64,000 nucleotides of DNA from Streptomyces antimicrobicus (GTDB lineage: Bacteria; Actinomycetota; Actinomycetes; Streptomycetales; Streptomycetaceae). The stretch lies in contig NZ_JAJAUY010000006.1 of assembly GCF_020532625.1 (NCBI RefSeq), positions 28,134 to 92,133 on the forward strand, given 5' to 3'. How positions within the stretch are numbered: the stretch's first letter is position 1; every line of letters begins with the position of its first letter. Below are positions 54,250-63,137 of this stretch, in pieces. Made by a program: the position numbers and the translations under genes. The notes beneath the pieces were generated by a model. The model saw only the letters and a list, made by a program, of their open reading frames with translations, searched no databases and was not told the origin of the DNA.

Positions 54250-55598
54250 GAAACTGTCCTTTCGCTCACGACGAGGGAGGGGGCGGGCTGCTGCCCTTCC
54301 AGGGCCCGGACGACGGGGGTGACCAGGGCGGCGGCCAGGCAGAAGACCACGCCCAGCCCGATCCAGCCGGCCGGGCCGGCGGCCACGACCACGCCGGTGA
54401 CCAGGGCGGGGCCGACGATCCGCTGGCCGGTGTTGCCGAGACTGAAGACCGACAGGTAGATCCCGCGGCGGTCCTCGGGCGCGAAGGCGTAGGACAGGTC
54501 CCAGCCGCCGACGGCCTGCCACATCTCACCGAACGTCAGCGCCGCGCAGGCGACCAGCAGCAGGGCGCCCGCGGCCAGCGGCGAGAGCCCCTCACCGGCC
54601 AGGGCCAGGGCGACGGCGCAGCCGGCCAGCGCGATCCCGGCCAGCCGCAGCGCCCGGGCCGCGCCACCGGGCCGTTCGGCGCCCTTGGAGACGGGCACCT
54701 GCAGCACGATCGACAGCACGGTGTTGCCGAGCACGAGCACGGGGACGAACCCGGCGGGCACCCCGGTCGCCTGGACCGCCCACAGCGGCAGGCCGACCGA
54801 CAGCACGGTGGTGTGCAGGTTGAGCACCCCGTTGAGTCCGGCCAGGGCCAGGTAGCGCCAGTCGCGGAAGCCCTTGAGGGCGGTCAGCGGCGCCACCTTG
54901 CGCTGCGCGGCGCTGCGCCGGGCGGGCCTGAGCAGGGCGAGCATGACGGCGGACGCCACGAACGCGGCGGCGGTGCCGACGACGATCCCCCGGTAGGCCC
55001 AGACGCTGTCGGCGGACAGCAGCGGAGCGGCGAGGAGCGCGCCGAGCGAGAAGCCGATGTTGCGGACGGTACGGACGATCGCCATGGTCCGGGTGCGGTC
55101 GGACGCCTCGGTCGTGTCCGCCGCCACGGCCTGGGTCATCGGCATGGTGGCGCCCTCGGCCGCCGCCAGGCAGGAGGCGACGAGGGTGAACCCGAGCGGC
55201 CCGTGCACGAAGGCCAGCGCCACGAAGAAGGCGGCCCGCCACAGCTGGAGCCCGACCAGGGTCCGCCGGGCGCCGATCCGGTCGCTGAGCGCGCCGATCG
55301 GGACGGTGGCGAGGAAGCCGACGATCCCCGACACCGCGAGCCCGGCGCCGATCTGAGCGGCCGTCAGCCCGACGGACCGGATGAAGAACACGGTGGAGCC
55401 GGCGAGGAACAGGCCGGTGCCGACGGCGTTGATCAGGGTGGTCAGGGCGAAGGTGCGCCCGGCCGGGGTGGCGGGGACGTAGTCGGCGAGCGTGATCCGC
55501 CGCCGGGGCGCGGAGCCCGGGGGCGGGGTGGAGGGCGTCGCCGGGGACGGGGACGAGGACGACGAGGGGGACGGGGACGAGGGGGACGGGGAGCTCAC
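54246..55598 (-). CDS. MFS transporter of the ATP-grasp operon
   Basis: A 450-residue 12-helix transporter. Its N-terminal tail is a Ser/Pro repeat (SPSPSSPSPSSSSSPSP) before ITLADYVPATPAGRTFALTT. Loop 2-3 motif A: GALSDRIGARRTLVG. It lies between two ATP-grasp genes, overlapping both by GTGA, so all three proteins are made together. An exporter of the ATP-grasp product is the simplest reading. Confidence 0.87.
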   Translation of the reverse strand: MSSPSPSSPSPSSSSSPSPATPSTPPPGSAPRRRITLADYVPATPAGRTFALTTLINAVGTGLFLAGSTVFFIRSVGLTAAQIGAGLAVSGIVGFLATVPIGALSDRIGARRTLVGLQLWRAAFFVALAFVHGPLGFTLVASCLAAAEGATMPMTQAVAADTTEASDRTRTMAIVRTVRNIGFSLGALLAAPLLSADSVWAYRGIVVGTAAAFVASAVMLALLRPARRSAAQRKVAPLTALKGFRDWRYLALAGLNGVLNLHTTVLSVGLPLWAVQATGVPAGFVPVLVLGNTVLSIVLQVPVSKGAERPGGAARALRLAGIALAGCAVALALAGEGLSPLAAGALLLVACAALTFGEMWQAVGGWDLSYAFAPEDRRGIYLSVFSLGNTGQRIVGPALVTGVVVAAGPAGWIGLGVVFCLAAALVTPVVRALEGQQPAPSLVVSERTVS

Positions 55599-56887
55599 CG
55601 CTCGGCCCCGCCCTCGGCCACCGTGCGCAGCGTCACCCGCGAGGCGGCGTACTCGGCCCGCCGGGCGGCCTCCGCCGCGTGCGCCCCGGTGGCGATGACG
55701 AACCCGGCCCGCTGCCAGGAGCTGGTGACGGGCTCCACGGTGTGCCCGGGGGCGACCGCGAGGTGCAGCTCGTGGACCCCGGGCGCGGTACGGGCCTCGG
55801 CGGCGCCGTGCACGTCGGTGACCAGGCCGGCCGGCGCGGTCAGGAACCGTACGGCCGCGCCCGCGGAGGCCCGCCGCGGCGGCGCCGGGCGGGGGTCGTC
55901 GGCGTCCAGGACGCCGAGCAGGTCGGCCAGGATGTCGGTGGTGTACGCGAGGTCGATCAGGACGGTGATCCCGCCGCCGGGGAGCCGGCCCGCGCACTCG
56001 ACCAGGTGGGGGCGGCCACCGTCGAGGATCCACTCCGAATGGAGGACGCCGGAACGGAAGCCGGTGGCGTCCACCAGGACCTGTACGGCGCCGCGCAGCG
56101 CCTCGGAGGTCCCCTCGGGCAGCGCGGCGGGCACGGTGTGCCCCACCTCCACGGGGTGGCGGGAGTCCTGGACGAGCTTGGCGGTGATGTTGGTGAAGCC
56201 GACGACGCCGTCGTGGACGACCGCCTCGACGCTCACCTCGGGCCCTCGCAGGCGCTGTTCGACGAGGTAGCCGCCGTCCGGGTACCCGGCGCGCAGGGTC
56301 GCCTCGTCGGCGGTGGTGGTGTGCGCCCAGGCGGCGGCCGTGTCGTCGCCGGCGTCGAGCAGCTGGACGCCGAGGCTGGCCTGCCGGGCCGCGGGCTTGA
56401 GCACGCAGGCGCCGCCGTACCGGGCCCGGAAGTCCTCGACGTCCTGCGGTCTTCGGGCTCTGGCCCAGGCCGGCTGGGCGAGGTCGGTGCCGGCCACGGT
56501 CTCACGCAGCAGCGCCTTGTCGCGCAGCACCCGGGCGGCCTTCGGGCCGGCCCCGGGCAGGCCCCAGGCCTCGGCGAGCGCGGCCGCGGCCACCACGCCG
56601 TACTCGACGACGGGGACGACGGCGCGCACGCGCGGCGGGCGCGGCACGGCGGCCACGACGCGCTGCGGGTGCTCCTCGTCCTGGCTGGGCGCGGCGACCA
56701 GCGCGCCCACGCAGCGGTGCCGTCCGACCAGGTCCTCGATGCCGCGTGCGGCGATGACCTCGGGCTCCTCGACGACCAGTACGGAACCGGCCAGCAGGGC
56801 CGCGTCGAGCTTGCCGAGCATCACGGGGCTGTAGCCGACCAGGACATGGGTGATCTCGGCCGCGACGGACGGGTCGGGCAATGTCAT
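55595..56887 (-). CDS. ATP-grasp carboxylate-amine ligase-like protein (first gene of the operon)
   Basis: A 430-residue ATP-grasp enzyme. N-domain ITHVLVGYSPVMLGKLDAAL, ATP-binding VLKPAARQASLGVQLLD and YLVEQRLRGPEVSVEAVVHD, and metal/carboxylate strand HLVECAGRLPGGGITVLIDL, which resembles the E-x-x-x-R-x-x-GGG end of L-amino-acid ligases. It ends in the shared C-terminal domain. GAGG lies 6 bases before ATG 56887. It leads the operon; upstream (56888-57049) is a ~160-bp gap with no gene. The product is unknown. Confidence 0.86.
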   Translation of the reverse strand: MTLPDPSVAAEITHVLVGYSPVMLGKLDAALLAGSVLVVEEPEVIAARGIEDLVGRHRCVGALVAAPSQDEEHPQRVVAAVPRPPRVRAVVPVVEYGVVAAAALAEAWGLPGAGPKAARVLRDKALLRETVAGTDLAQPAWARARRPQDVEDFRARYGGACVLKPAARQASLGVQLLDAGDDTAAAWAHTTTADEATLRAGYPDGGYLVEQRLRGPEVSVEAVVHDGVVGFTNITAKLVQDSRHPVEVGHTVPAALPEGTSEALRGAVQVLVDATGFRSGVLHSEWILDGGRPHLVECAGRLPGGGITVLIDLAYTTDILADLLGVLDADDPRPAPPRRASAGAAVRFLTAPAGLVTDVHGAAEARTAPGVHELHLAVAPGHTVEPVTSSWQRAGFVIATGAHAAEAARRAEYAASRVTLRTVAEGGAER

Positions 56888-57049
56888 GGGTGCCTCGCTG
56901 AGGGGTGGGGGCGGGTACCGTGCGGACCCCCGGTCCGCCCCTCGAATGTCCCGTAGCGAGCACTTCCGGCCATAGACCCCTCATGGTTCGGGTCTGCGCA
57001 ACAACCGGAACCCTGCGCCCCGCCGCCCGTGGCGGGGCGGGCGGACGGC

Positions 57050-57967
57050 CTACGAGTGGCCGAGGTCCGCCGACGGCAGGTCGGCCAGCGGCACCGAGCC
57101 GGTGTCGGGGGCCGGGCGCAGCGGGAACTCGTCCGCGCCCATCGAGTCGAGCACCGGCGGCGCCGGCCGCGGCGGCTTCGGCATGACCGCGGCCTCGGAG
57201 TGGCCGCCGCAGCCGTACGACAGGGAGACCAGCCGGCCGTCGGCCGGGCCGAACTCGTTGGCGCAGACACCGAAGGCCTGCCCCAGCGAGCCGCCGATCC
57301 GCACCAGGAAGCCGCAGGAGACGCACGAGGCGGGCGCGGCCTGCGCCATCGGCGTCTTGGCGCCGAAGGCCTCGTCCCAGCGGTCGGCGGCGGTGTGCAG
57401 GCCGTAGCGGGAGAGCACCCGGGCCCGGCGCATGCCGAGCTCCTCGGCGACCGCGCTGATCGAACCGCGCTCGGGGACGACCACCCGGTCGGTGACGTCG
57501 GCGTCCTCGGCCTCGACCAGCTCGGCCATCTCCTCGGAGACCACCGAGTTCGGCGGCGGCGCGTCCTCGCCGGTCCAGCCCGGCTCCAGCCGCAGGTCCT
57601 CGGCGTCGGTGGGCAGCAGGTCGCCCGGTCCCAGGTCGCCCGGGCGCAGCCGCTCGCTCCACGGCACCCACTCGGGGGCCAGCAGCGCGTCGGGGCCGGG
57701 CAGCAGCACCGTTTCGTCGAGGGTGACGACCTTGGCGCGGGAAGCGCGGGCGACGGTGACGGCCCAGCGCCAGCCGCGGTAGCCCGGCTCCTTGCACTCG
57801 AAGAAGTGGGTCACGACCCGGTCACCCTCGGCGACCACGGACACGTGCTCGCCCACCACGCCGGGGGCGGCGGCTTCCTCCGCCGCCGCGCGGGCGAGTT
57901 CTACCGCCTCGGCGCACAGGCGGTCAGGGGTACGCGGGGTACGGCTTCGCGTCGTCGCAGCACTCAC
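57050..57967 (-). CDS. DUF3027 protein, function unknown
   Basis: A 305-residue soluble protein characteristic of actinobacteria. Conserved parts: VTHFFECKEPGYRGWRWAVT, VTLDETVLLPGPDALLAPEW, then a likely zinc site (SCVSCGFLVRIGGSLGQAFG, VCANEF and SLSYGCGGHSE, four Cys plus His). A Pro-rich tail follows. GTG 57967 has GGAGAG upstream. It is divergent from an MFS gene. No catalytic motif is recognised. Confidence 0.82.
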   Translation of the reverse strand: MSAATTRSRTPRTPDRLCAEAVELARAAAEEAAAPGVVGEHVSVVAEGDRVVTHFFECKEPGYRGWRWAVTVARASRAKVVTLDETVLLPGPDALLAPEWVPWSERLRPGDLGPGDLLPTDAEDLRLEPGWTGEDAPPPNSVVSEEMAELVEAEDADVTDRVVVPERGSISAVAEELGMRRARVLSRYGLHTAADRWDEAFGAKTPMAQAAPASCVSCGFLVRIGGSLGQAFGVCANEFGPADGRLVSLSYGCGGHSEAAVMPKPPRPAPPVLDSMGADEFPLRPAPDTGSVPLADLPSADLGHS

Positions 57968-58289
57968 TGTCTCGTTCTCTCCTACGCCGTCTCACGAGTG
58001 CGCCGTCCGTACTTGTCGTCCTGAACGACCCGTCGGTCCTGTCGACACGTGGCGCGGGCGGAGCGGACCAGAGGGCCGCGTCGACGTCCGCACCCGATCG
58101 GCCTCGGGCACACACTCCTACGATCCATTGTCCAGGATCGCGAAGGGCGCGCGGCCAAGAGCAACCGCCGGTGGCGCGCTACGCACGCTACCTCGTTACC
58201 GGCCCTGGGCCCACATGCACGTCCGATTCGCGGACCGCCGGGCATGCCGGACCGGGGTCGGCGGGCCCCTCCTGGGGCACTATGGCCGG
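57968..58289. other. Divergent promoter region between DUF3027 and MFS genes
   Basis: 322 bases without a gene. It contains CGATCC (58121-58126) and GGATCG (58135-58140), a 6-bp inverted repeat with 8-base spacing, in a less GC-rich patch (CTACGATCCATTGTCC), and a CACTAT box (58278-58283) just before the MFS start. Nothing else was recognised. Confidence 0.5.
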
Positions 58290-59729
58290 GTGGCACCCGT
58301 ACGGTCGTCCGACGACGGAGCGGGCCGCGCCGTGCGGGCCGGCCGGGCGGTGGGCCGTGCCGTGCGCCAGCCCGTGACCGGTGCGGCGCGCGGGATCCGG
58401 CGGGCCACGCACGCGCACGGCGCCGGCGAGTCGGGCCTGGGCAAGCTGATCGAGCTGCACGCGATCAACGGCGCCGGGGACGTCATGATCACGGTCGCGC
58501 TCGCCTCGACGGTCTTCTTCTCGGTCCCCACGGACGAGGCACGCGGCCGGGTGGCGCTGTACCTGGCCGTCACCATGGCCCCGTTCACCCTGCTGGCCCC
58601 GGTGATCGGACCGCTGCTGGACCGGTTGCCGCACGGGCGGCGGGCCGCGATGGCCGGGGCGATGCTGGCCCGGGCGCTGCTGGCGCTGATGATGTCGGGC
58701 GCGGTCGCCACGGGCGGGCTGGAGCTGTATCCGGCGGCGCTGGGCGTGCTGGTGGCGTCCAAGGCGTACGGCGTGGTGCGCAGCGCGGTGGTGCCGCGGC
58801 TGCTGCCGCCGAAGTTCTCACTCGTCAAGGCGAACTCCCGGGTGACGCTGGCCGGTCTGCTGGCCACCGGGGCGGCGGCGCCGATGGGGGCGCTGCTGCA
58901 CCTGATCGGGCCGCCGTGGCCGCTGTACGGGGCGTGCGCGGTGTTCCTGTGGGGGACGTTCGCGGCGTTCACGCTCCCCCACAAGGTGGACGACGCCAAG
59001 GGGGAGCGCCGGGCCCGGCTGTCCACGCACGAGCCGGCGGTGCGGGGGCCGGGAACGGGACGGGGGGCGGTCCTGCGTTCAGGGGGGCGGGAGGCGCGGG
59101 GGCGGGAGCAGCGGGGGCGGCGGCCCGGGTTGCGGACCGTGGGGCCGTCGGTGCTGTGCGGGCTGCTGGCCAACGCCGCCATGCGCGGCCTGTCCGGGTT
59201 CCTGATCTTCTTCCTGGCCTTCCTGCTGCGCGAGCATCCGCTGGCCGGGCAGAGCGCGGCCGTCTCGCTGGGGATCGTGGGCGTGGCGGCCGGCACCGGC
59301 AACGCCTGCGGCACCGCCGTCGGGGCCTGGCTGCGGGCGCGGGCGCCGGAGGCGATCGTGGCGGCGGTGCTGGCGTCGACCCTCGGGGTCGCGGTGCTCG
59401 CGGCGGTGTTCTTCTCGGGGCTGTTCATGGCGGTGCTGGCGGCCACGGCCGGGTTCTGCCAGGCGCTGGCCAAGTTGTCGCTGGACGCGATGATCCAGCG
59501 GGACGTCCCGGAGGAGGTGCGGACCTCGGCGTTCGCCCGGTCGGAGACCCTGCTGCAGATGGCGTGGGTGGCGGGCGGGGCCATCGGGATCTCGCTGCCG
59601 CTGAACGGGGTGGTCGGGATGTGCGTGGCCGCCGCGATCGTCGCGGCGGGCACCGCCGTGGCCGTACGGGGCCTGCTGTCCGCCACCCGCCACGGCGGAC
59701 CGGGCCGGAGCCGGCCCAGGGTGGCCTGA
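58290..59729 (+). CDS. MFS transporter
   Basis: A 479-residue membrane protein with 12 helices. The basic N-terminal tail (RAGRAVGRAVRQPVTGAARG) is cytoplasmic, and a long basic central loop (~245-290: GGREARGREQRGRRPGL) lies between the two six-helix halves. MAPFTLLAPVIGPLLDRLPH carries motif A in loop 2-3. GTG 58290 has no ribosome site and sits 6 bases after CACTAT, so it may be leaderless. The substrate is unknown. It is divergent from DUF3027, a neighbour pair typical of Streptomyces in my recollection. Confidence 0.82.
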   Translation: MAPVRSSDDGAGRAVRAGRAVGRAVRQPVTGAARGIRRATHAHGAGESGLGKLIELHAINGAGDVMITVALASTVFFSVPTDEARGRVALYLAVTMAPFTLLAPVIGPLLDRLPHGRRAAMAGAMLARALLALMMSGAVATGGLELYPAALGVLVASKAYGVVRSAVVPRLLPPKFSLVKANSRVTLAGLLATGAAAPMGALLHLIGPPWPLYGACAVFLWGTFAAFTLPHKVDDAKGERRARLSTHEPAVRGPGTGRGAVLRSGGREARGREQRGRRPGLRTVGPSVLCGLLANAAMRGLSGFLIFFLAFLLREHPLAGQSAAVSLGIVGVAAGTGNACGTAVGAWLRARAPEAIVAAVLASTLGVAVLAAVFFSGLFMAVLAATAGFCQALAKLSLDAMIQRDVPEEVRTSAFARSETLLQMAWVAGGAIGISLPLNGVVGMCVAAAIVAAGTAVAVRGLLSATRHGGPGRSRPRVA

Positions 59730-59770
59730 GCGGGGCGGGGCGCCCGAGCGGGGCGGGGCCGGGGGCTCGG

Positions 59771-59851
59771 GGTGGCGGCGTCCGGTACGGGTCCGGGGAC
59801 TCCGGGTGGCGGCGTCCGGGACGGGACCGGGGTGGCGGCGTCCGGTACGGG
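59771..59851. repeat. 21-bp dispersed tandem repeat after the MFS gene
   Basis: GGTGGCGGCGTCCGGTACGG occurs at 59771, 59805 (one change) and 59831, with 26-34 base spacing. The gap 59730-59971 otherwise holds only the TAGCCT box (59959-59964) of the next gene. Confidence 0.65.
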
Positions 59852-59971
59852 GTGGTGCGCGCAGATACGTCCTGGCCCGGTGCGTCGTCCGAGGCCAGCC
59901 GGGGTGGTCCACGGCGGGGCGTGGGCACCCCGTGCGGCGGGGTGGGCGGGTGGCCCGATAGCCTTCGGCTC

Positions 59972-60469
59972 ATGACCGCACCGCTTTTCTCGGGTAGGGG
60001 CCGCCGCAGCGTCGCGGCCCTCGGAGCCGTGTCCGCCGGCCTCCTCGTCCTGTCCGCCTGCGACAAGCCGACGCCGCTGGCGACCGTGACGGTCGGCACC
60101 TCGTCGGTCTCCGCCGAGGCCACCTGCCTGCCGGAGGGTGACGCCAAGGAGCTCTCGGCCGCGCAGCTGGAGAAGTGCCTCAGCCCCGACAGCAAGGACA
60201 TCAAGTCCGTCGACTACCGCTCGGGCGACACCCTGCGCCTGGGCGTGGAGCCGGAGATCGTCGAGGGCGGCAAGAAGTGGCTGGCCGTGGCCGGCACCCA
60301 GTCGCTCGGCGAGCTCACCGACAACACGTACCAGAGCTTCCGGGGCATGAACCCGTTCGCCACCGGCGGCCAGGCCGAGGCCCCGAGCGAGGTGCCCGTG
60401 CACATCGCTCAGTTCGGCGAGAGCGGCAAGCCCATCGCGATCTGGTCCTTCAACCTCAAGCGCAAGTAA
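59972..60469 (+). CDS. DUF2771 lipoprotein
   Basis: A 165-residue exported lipoprotein: basic n-region (MTAPLFSGRGRRS), hydrophobic core, and lipobox LSAC at ~30. The mature domain (TVTVGTSSVSAEATCLPEGD, LSPDSKDIKSVDYRSGDTLR, KKWLAVAGTQSLGELTDNTY) matches DUF2771, with a likely disulfide between its two cysteines. No ribosome site; TAGCCT lies 7 bases before the ATG, so it is probably leaderless. It ends 6 bases before mqnB and is likely in the same transcript. Function unknown. Confidence 0.85.
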   Translation: MTAPLFSGRGRRSVAALGAVSAGLLVLSACDKPTPLATVTVGTSSVSAEATCLPEGDAKELSAAQLEKCLSPDSKDIKSVDYRSGDTLRLGVEPEIVEGGKKWLAVAGTQSLGELTDNTYQSFRGMNPFATGGQAEAPSEVPVHIAQFGESGKPIAIWSFNLKRK

Positions 60470-60475
60470 TCCCCC

Positions 60476-61201
60476 GTGCGCGCGCTCGTCGTGACCGCGG
60501 TGACGGCGGAGGCCGACTCCGTCGTCGCCGGTCTGACCCCTCATCCGGACACCCCGGCACCCGAGCCGCGCCGTCTCGACCCGTCCCACGCCCTCCTGCG
60601 GCGTGACCTTCCGGGCCTCGCCGTCGACGTCCTGGCCGGCGGCGTGGGACCGGCCGCCGCCGCGGCCGGGGCGGCGACCGCCCTGGCCCTGGCCGACTAC
60701 GAGCTGGTGATCTCCGCCGGCATCGGCGGCGGCTTCCAGCCGGCCGCCCCGGTCGGCTCCCTCGTGGTCGCCGGCGCCGTCGTCGCCGCCGACCTGGGCG
60801 CGCAGACCGACGAGGGCTTCGTCGGGGTCCGCGCCCTCGGATTCGGCACCGACGTGCACCTGCCGCCCGCCGAGCTCGCCGCCCGGGCCGCGGAGGCCAC
60901 CGGCGCGCTGCTCGCGCCCGTGCTGACCGTCTCCACCGTCACCGGCACCGCGGCGCGCGCCGCCGAACTCGCCGCCCGGCACCCGCTGGCCGGGGCCGAG
61001 GCCATGGAGGGCTTCGGGGTGGCGGAGGCCGCCGCCGCGCACCGGCTGCCCGTGCTGGAGATCCGGGCCGTGTCCAACGCCGTGGGTCCGCGCGACCGGT
61101 CCGCCTGGCGGATCGGGGACGCGCTCGCGGCCCTGACCGCGGGCTTCCGCGCGCTGGGGCCCGTCCTCGCGAACTGGGGAGAACGCCATGCACAACGGTG
61201 A
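60476..61201 (+). CDS. mqnB: Futalosine hydrolase
   Basis: A 241-residue nucleoside-phosphorylase-fold enzyme that splits futalosine (or its aminodeoxy form after deamination) to dehypoxanthine futalosine in the futalosine route to menaquinone. MRALVVTAVTAEADSVVAGL, GGVGPAAAAAGAATALALAD, LVISAGIGGGFQPAAPVGSL, and AEAMEGFGVAEAAAAHRLPV with the catalytic ME pair. It overlaps mqnD by 14 bases. Streptomyces makes menaquinone by this route, so the assignment fits. Confidence 0.92.
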   Translation: MRALVVTAVTAEADSVVAGLTPHPDTPAPEPRRLDPSHALLRRDLPGLAVDVLAGGVGPAAAAAGAATALALADYELVISAGIGGGFQPAAPVGSLVVAGAVVAADLGAQTDEGFVGVRALGFGTDVHLPPAELAARAAEATGALLAPVLTVSTVTGTAARAAELAARHPLAGAEAMEGFGVAEAAAAHRLPVLEIRAVSNAVGPRDRSAWRIGDALAALTAGFRALGPVLANWGERHAQR

Positions 61202-62039
61202 GCCGCTGCGGATCGCCTACTCGCCCTGCCCCAACGACACGTTCGTCTTCGACGCCTGGGCGCACGGCCGCGTGCCGGGCGCGCCCGCGCTCGACGTGAC
61301 CTTCGCCGACATCGACGTCACCAACGGCATGGCCGAGCGCGGTGAGCTCGACGTGCTGAAGGTGTCGTACGCGGTCCTGCCCTGGGTGCTCGACGAGTAC
61401 GCGCTGCTGCCCTGCGGCGGCGCGCTGGGGCGCGGCTGCGGACCGCTGGTGCTGAGCCGGGAGCCCGGACTGGACCTGGCCGGCAGGACGGTGGCGGTGC
61501 CGAGCGAGCGCTCCACCGCGTACCTGCTGTTCCGGCTGTGGGCGGCGGACGTACTGGCGGAGCCGGTGGGCGAGGTGGTCGTGCTGCCGTTCCACGAGAT
61601 CATGCCGGCGGTGCGCGACGGCCGGGTGGACGCCGGGCTGGTCATCCACGAGGCCCGGTTCACCTATCAGGACTACGGCCTGCACAAGCTGGCCGACATG
61701 GGCGAGCACTGGGAGGACACGACCGGTCTGCCGATCCCGCTCGGCGCGATCGTCGCCAAGCGCTCGCTGGGGCCCGAGACCCTGCGCGCGCTGGCCGAGG
61801 CCGCCCGTACGTCGGTACGGATGGCCTGGGACGACCCGGAGGCCTCGCGGCCCTACGTACGGGCGCACGCGCAGGAGCTGGCCCCGGCGGTGGCGGACCA
61901 GCACATCGGGCTGTACGTCAACGAGTTCACGGCCGAGCTCGGCGAGAGCGGCTACGCGGCGGTGCGCGGGCTGCTCACCCGGGCGGCGGCCGAGGGGCTG
62001 GTTCCGGCCGTCGCTCCGGAGGCGCTCGCCTTTCCTTGA
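61188..62039 (+). CDS. mqnD: 1,4-dihydroxy-6-naphthoate synthase
   Basis: A 283-residue periplasmic-binding-fold enzyme converting cyclic dehypoxanthine futalosine to 1,4-dihydroxy-6-naphthoate. IAYSPCPNDTFVFDAWAHGR is the signature start, ADIDVTNGMAERGELDVLKV, CGPLVLSREPGLDLAGRTVA, and DAGLVIHEARFTYQDYGLHK (catalytic His) follow. GGGAGAA precedes ATG 61188 within the mqnB end. The transcript ends at the strong hairpin 62156-62195. Confidence 0.94.
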   Translation: MHNGEPLRIAYSPCPNDTFVFDAWAHGRVPGAPALDVTFADIDVTNGMAERGELDVLKVSYAVLPWVLDEYALLPCGGALGRGCGPLVLSREPGLDLAGRTVAVPSERSTAYLLFRLWAADVLAEPVGEVVVLPFHEIMPAVRDGRVDAGLVIHEARFTYQDYGLHKLADMGEHWEDTTGLPIPLGAIVAKRSLGPETLRALAEAARTSVRMAWDDPEASRPYVRAHAQELAPAVADQHIGLYVNEFTAELGESGYAAVRGLLTRAAAEGLVPAVAPEALAFP

Positions 62040-62063
62040 GGGGGCTGAGCGCCTGCGCCCTGC

Positions 62064-62103
62064 GCCTCTGCGCCTCTGGGCCTCTGGGCCTCTGGGCCTC
62101 TGC
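62064..62103. repeat. 8-bp tandem repeat GCCTCTG[GC] x5
   Basis: Five perfect or near-perfect units directly after mqnD, before the terminator. Likely slippage product. Confidence 0.7.
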
Positions 62104-62155
62104 ACACCTTCGCCCCTGCGCGACCTGCGCCCCTTCCCGGCTCGTCGATACGAAC

Positions 62156-62195
62156 AGCCGCGCCCCCTCGCTCTTTCGAGTGAGGGGGCGCGGCT
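62156..62195. terminator. Strong bidirectional terminator between mqnD and the cold-shock gene
   Basis: AGCCGCGCCCCCTC (62156-62169) and GAGGGGGCGCGGCT (62182-62195) are perfect 14-bp arms with a 12-base loop that can extend by CTC/GAG. A short T-bearing tail (GCTTG) follows. Confidence 0.85.
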
Positions 62196-62229
62196 GCTTG
62201 ACCGGGCGTCCGGCCGTACGGCCGTCGGC

Positions 62230-62613
62230 TCAGACGTCGAGCTGGTCCGCGACCGCGCGCAGCAGGCCCGCGATCTTGGCGCCCGCCGCCTTGTCGGGGT
62301 AGCGGCCCCGCTCCAGCATGGGCGTGATGTTCTCCAGCAGGGTCGTCAGGTCCTGCACGATCGAGGCGAGCTCGTCGGGCTTGCGGCGCTGGGCGGCCGC
62401 GACCGAGGGCGTCGGGTCCAGAACGGTCACCGAAAGCGCCTGGTCACCGCGCTGACCCGCGACGACACCGAACTCGACACGCTGGCCGGGCTTGAGGGCG
62501 TCGACCCCGGAAGGGAGCACGGAGGAGTGGACGAAGACATCACCGCCGTCGTCCCGGGAGAGAAAGCCGAAGCCCTTCTCGCTGTTGAACCACTTGACCT
62601 TGCCGGTAGGCAC
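62230..62613 (-). CDS. Cold-shock domain protein with C-terminal extension
   Basis: A 127-residue protein. The N-terminal cold-shock domain (~1-66) has both RNP motifs KGFGFL and VFVHSS. A ~60-residue helical extension (ELASIVQDLTTLLENITPML, AGLLRAVADQLDV) is absent from the common 67-residue CspA type. It binds single-stranded RNA/DNA, probably as an RNA chaperone or regulator. GTG 62613 has AAGGA 8 bases upstream. Confidence 0.92.
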   Translation of the reverse strand: MPTGKVKWFNSEKGFGFLSRDDGGDVFVHSSVLPSGVDALKPGQRVEFGVVAGQRGDQALSVTVLDPTPSVAAAQRRKPDELASIVQDLTTLLENITPMLERGRYPDKAAGAKIAGLLRAVADQLDV

Positions 62614-62803
62614 GTCCGTCCTCTGTCCTTGTGCTCGTCGGATCCGAATCGCCGTCCGGTGGTGCCCATGAACGGCTCCGGATAGCAGTGCAGCGGGTCA
62701 TCCGTGACCCGCCACCTCCAGGCTAATGGTCCCGGAGCGCCTGACAAGACGTCCCCCGGTCCTTCCTTGCGGGACGCTTCGGCCAGGGAACTACCCTGGT
62801 GAG

Positions 62804-63055
62804 GTGACTGCTACTCCTCGCACCGACGAAGCACGGCCCGGCGACGCATTGGTCCGGGCCGGTGGGATCGTGTTCCTGATCGGCGCGATCGCCACCCTGG
62901 TGACCATGGCGCCGCTCTTCCTGGACGTGGACCCGTTCCCGTCGTACGCCTGGGCGGTCTGCATGCTCATGGGCGTCGGCTTCGCCGTCTCGGCCGCCGG
63001 GGTGCTGCGCGGGATCGCCGCGCAGCGGCGGGAGGCCCGGGCCTCCCAGGGCTGA
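62804..63055 (+). CDS. Small two-helix membrane protein
   Basis: An 83-residue protein with helices GGIVFLIGAIATLVTMAPLF and AWAVCMLMGVGFAVSAAGVL and a basic C-terminus (AAQRREARASQG). GTG 62804 lies 6 bases after TACCCT (62792-62797), without a ribosome site, so it is likely leaderless. Conserved in Streptomyces beside the cold-shock gene, as I recall; function unknown. Confidence 0.75.
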   Translation: MTATPRTDEARPGDALVRAGGIVFLIGAIATLVTMAPLFLDVDPFPSYAWAVCMLMGVGFAVSAAGVLRGIAAQRREARASQG

Positions 63056-63137
63056 GGACGCGGGCCGGGCTCCGGCGGGGCGGGGGCCTGGGGCGGGCGG
63101 GCTGGGCCGGCCGTGGCTCAGGCGGGGCCCGCCGGGG

